Of a DNA stretch of 32,772 nucleotides, positions 30,452 to 32,772 are shown in pieces. The translations under genes were made by a program, and so were the position numbers. The notes beneath the pieces are model-generated. The model saw nothing but the letters and a program-made list of their open reading frames with translations, was not told the DNA's origin and did not search any database. Origin of the DNA: a virus; IMG/VR virus record IMGVR_UViG_3300017991_000281, positions 1-32,772 of that record; one strand, given 5' to 3'. The first letter of the stretch is position 1, and every line of letters begins with the position of its first letter.

Positions 30452-31540
30452 ATGGGATGGCCGGTACACTCTTACGGAACCGAACAATTTTTTAATTGGC
30501 GGCGCTATAAGCAAGGAATACGGCGAGAAGATCAAGAACGGACACGGCAAGAACAAGCGCAATTAGAACAGCGTATGCGGGAAGTTAAACAAAATGCAGA
30601 AGACCGCAAATATAAACAATTTGATATGGTAAATAAGGCCGTTGATACCTACCGCAAACTATATGATTCTGATTTTAGTCCCTCAGAACTACGCAGTTTC
30701 CGTGGTATAATGCAGAACCAATTAAAGGCTGTTGGTGTAGATATTGACCTAACAAACATATCAAAACCAGAAGATGTGAAGGACGAATGGGGTAAGGTAG
30801 GGGTAAAGCAATTTATCAATGCGTTTGAGTATTACAAGGAGCACCCCTATGAGCCAGAATCCGCTAATGCAGTTATGCGCGGCCTTGGGTGGTTAAAGGC
30901 CAACAACAAGCAATTTGATGTTACTCCGTATCAGAATGAGTTTCAAAGGATACAAACACAACAAGCGCAAGAAGCCAAAGCTAAAACAGAAAAACAACCA
31001 TCCCAGCTTGAAGCAGGAAAGGCGGCGGGCCAATTACGGAAAGAATTTGAAGCACAGGAACCAGTTAAACAGTTTCGGGAAATTAGCTTTAGATACGATG
31101 TAATGCAAGAGGCCATGCGGGAAGCCACGACGACAAAGAATTTTGTGGCAGTAGATCAAGCTATTATTACTACATTCAATAAAATGACCGACCCCGATTC
31201 CGTTGTAAGAGAAAGTGAGTATATCAGAACATCTAGTGACTTATCATTGTGGAATCGGTTAAAGGGTAAAATAGAACGGTTTAAAGCCGGTGGTCCTGGA
31301 TTAACCTCACAAGACAGGGAAGCCTTATTTCGTATGGCTAAGAAATTCATGGCTGCGGCCCAACGCCGATATAATATTGAAAAAATGCGCTATGAAGGGT
31401 TTTTCAAGCAATCCGGGCTATCACCCGCAAAACATTTTTATCCCCAAGCAACACGACCACCAACCACACGCAAAAATGTTTCTGACATGACAGATGAAGA
31501 ACTCTTACAAGAATTGATGAAACTTAGGGGACAGCAATAA
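30452..31540 (+). CDS. Internal virion / ejection-like protein B
   Basis: This 362-residue protein has a basic coiled-coil N-terminus (residues about 15-60). A central helical region follows, then a conserved-looking C-terminal segment (FVAVDQAIITTFNKMTDPDS, VVRESEY, ALFRMAKKFMAAAQRR). The K-x-x-DP-x-S-VVRE-x-E motif is characteristic of phage internal virion proteins. It probably enters the host with the genome. AAGGAGTAATAACT precedes the ATG, and the stop overlaps the next start. Confidence 0.65.
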   Translation: MGWPVHSYGTEQFFNWRRYKQGIRREDQERTRQEQAQLEQRMREVKQNAEDRKYKQFDMVNKAVDTYRKLYDSDFSPSELRSFRGIMQNQLKAVGVDIDLTNISKPEDVKDEWGKVGVKQFINAFEYYKEHPYEPESANAVMRGLGWLKANNKQFDVTPYQNEFQRIQTQQAQEAKAKTEKQPSQLEAGKAAGQLRKEFEAQEPVKQFREISFRYDVMQEAMREATTTKNFVAVDQAIITTFNKMTDPDSVVRESEYIRTSSDLSLWNRLKGKIERFKAGGPGLTSQDREALFRMAKKFMAAAQRRYNIEKMRYEGFFKQSGLSPAKHFYPQATRPPTTRKNVSDMTDEELLQELMKLRGQQ

Positions 31541-32721
31541 TGCCAGAAATAAGTCCTGAAGAAGCTCAATCTCGCTTCTATTATCAACAGATTCTCGATG
31601 AAATGAGGCGACGAAGAATTGATATTTCGCCCAAAATGACTGACGTATCGGGCAAGAATATTACTGATGAACTAATCCGAAGAGGGTACAGTCCGGTAGA
31701 CATTCAAGAACAGATGAACCAATACGTTACCCAGGAAACAACCAAATGGGAACACTTTAAAGAAGAATTACCCGAATTGGCTGGTGGGGCGGTTTATGGT
31801 GCAAGATTTGGTGCAGCATTTGGGTGGCCTGGAGCATTAGGCGGAGCATTTGTAGGAGGTATAACAGGCAAAGCATTTCAGCAAGTTCATCAAGCATTAA
31901 CGGGTTCCGTGAAAGCGCCTAAGACATCGGCAGAAGCCGCCGAAGAAATGGCCAAATCGGGATTTCGGGAGGCAGCTTATGAGGCCGGTGGGCGAGTTGC
32001 CATGAAGGGAGCAATTAAGGCAACTGCTCCCATATTTCGGAAATTGAAGCCAGAGATTTTGCCCTTCGCCAGAGAAGGTCAAAAAGAAATGGTTAAATAT
32101 GGCAGTCATTTAACGCCCGCGCAAATGACTGAAAGCGGTTTGATAGATACATTAGAAGAAATCGCCGAACGGGGCTTTATAAGTCGTGGTACCATGCAGA
32201 AATTTAAAGGCCGAATACAGCAGGAAGCATTAGGTAAATGGACAAAAGATTTGGCTGATAGTTTTGCAGAGAGTGTAACCGAAAGACTCTCTCCCGAAGA
32301 AATAGGTATTGTGTTCAGGGATATTTTTGCAGGTGAAAATGAAACCTTTAAGGCTGTTGGTAGAACACTGTATGGCAAAGTAGATGAATTAACAGGCAAC
32401 AATCCAATCGTAGATTTGCGACCTATCAAAACATTTGCTCAAGAAGTTTATAATATCGCCAAAGAGCGTCATGGAATTGGCGATACTCATGCTGGCATGA
32501 AAATGCTTAAAAATGTTTTGAAATTTAGCGATAATATCACATTCAAACAAGCACAAAGCATTAGAAGCGGGTTTGGTGATGAAATCTATAATATGCCGAA
32601 TACCGGCCAGAGGCTTCCCAGAATCACAAATAATCCTGCCAGCGCCAGCGCCATCCCGACATACATCGGATTGCGGCTGTATTTGAAAGATCCCTCTATG
32701 ATAAGTACGCTTGATTCTTGA
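31540..32721 (+). pseudogene. Ejection-like protein C, 3' end replaced at a junction
   Basis: The frame encodes 393 residues. A Gly/Ala-rich hydrophobic stretch (about residues 79-112) with GGAVYGARFGAAFGWPGALG could insert in a membrane, as in pore-forming ejection proteins. Helical segments follow, including SPEEIGIVFRDIFAGENETF and TFKQAQSIRSGFGDEI. After about residue 351 the phage-like sequence ends. The remaining 42 or so residues are read from DNA whose opposite strand encodes a methyltransferase-like membrane protein. The gene therefore lacks its true C-terminus, and the stop at 32719-32721 is probably accidental. Confidence 0.65.
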
Positions 32722-32772
32722 AAGGGCTTAATTGTGGTCTCGCGTTTATCAAACAAATTCGAGGCCCAGATA
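32586..32772 (-). pseudogene. Isoprenylcysteine methyltransferase-like fragment
   Basis: Read leftward from the window edge, one open frame gives about 61 residues. It includes FDKRETTIKPFQESSVLIIE, GSFKYSRNPMYVGMALALAG and LFVILGSLWPVFGIL before a stop at 32586-32588. The T-x-[IV]-x-P then G-x-[FP]-x-x-x-RNPMY-x-G signature followed by a membrane helix is diagnostic of the isoprenylcysteine carboxyl methyltransferase/phospholipid methyltransferase family. The 5' end runs out of the window. The 3' end is cut off before the usual C-terminal EE and FG-x-x-Y segments. It looks like host-type DNA joined to the phage gene. Confidence 0.75.

Noticed and set aside
1-32772. Terminal direct repeats marking a complete genome
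   Set aside because: By eye the first and last few dozen bases share nothing, and the right end is a different gene; replication and lysin genes are missing.

Overview
This window is a structural-gene segment of a tailed double-stranded DNA phage or prophage. The short-tail (podovirus) morphology is inferred. The packaging and virion genes run in a compact block: large terminase, portal, scaffold-like protein, major capsid protein, head-tail adaptor, a tail-hub or DNA-stabilisation-like protein, then three internal/ejection-type proteins. No tail tube, sheath or tape-measure gene is visible. Base composition is moderate. Most genes have strong AGGAGG-type ribosome sites and overlap by ATGA or TAATG. 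One Sec lipoprotein signal and several AxA-type signal peptides point to a Gram-negative bacterial host, but the genus cannot be read from the sequence.

Layout. (1) 1-1200, rightward: holin-like membrane protein, DnaJ-type zinc protein, lipoprotein and two very small genes. (2) 1333-3100, leftward: nine small accessory or early genes, including an HTPGPW-family protein, a 50-residue ribbon-helix-helix protein and a 27-residue membrane peptide. (3) 3101-3678: a regulatory region with palindromes, a degenerate 27-bp repeat and a promoter that seems to give a leaderless message for a helix-turn-helix protein (3679-4173, possibly the small terminase). (4) 4483-13442: micro-genes, then a run of proteins with export signals (beta-sandwich, LamG-like, IPT/TIG-like), a tail-associated protein, a cephalosporin-hydroxylase-like enzyme, a methyltransferase, a glycosyltransferase and a 575-residue protein with about twenty 21-residue repeats. 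(5) 13451-14822: small basic and zinc-binding proteins. (6) 14838-14908: hairpins including a canonical terminator that ends directly before the terminase start codon. (7) 14913-22957: packaging and head genes. (8) 22985-25700: three glycosyltransferase-like genes, two of them a tandem duplicate, and a methyltransferase, set inside the virion operon. (9) 25703-32721: decoration, connector and ejection proteins.

Two things stand out. First, sugar- and methyl-transfer enzymes occur in two clusters, one beside the exported/repeat proteins and one directly after the capsid genes, which suggests modification of the virion or of a surface polymer. Second, the right edge is a chimeric junction: the last ejection gene stops resembling its family near position 32590, and from there the opposite strand encodes a convincing fragment of an isoprenylcysteine methyltransferase-like membrane protein. 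Both genes are broken at the join. Replication, integration and endolysin genes are not in the window.
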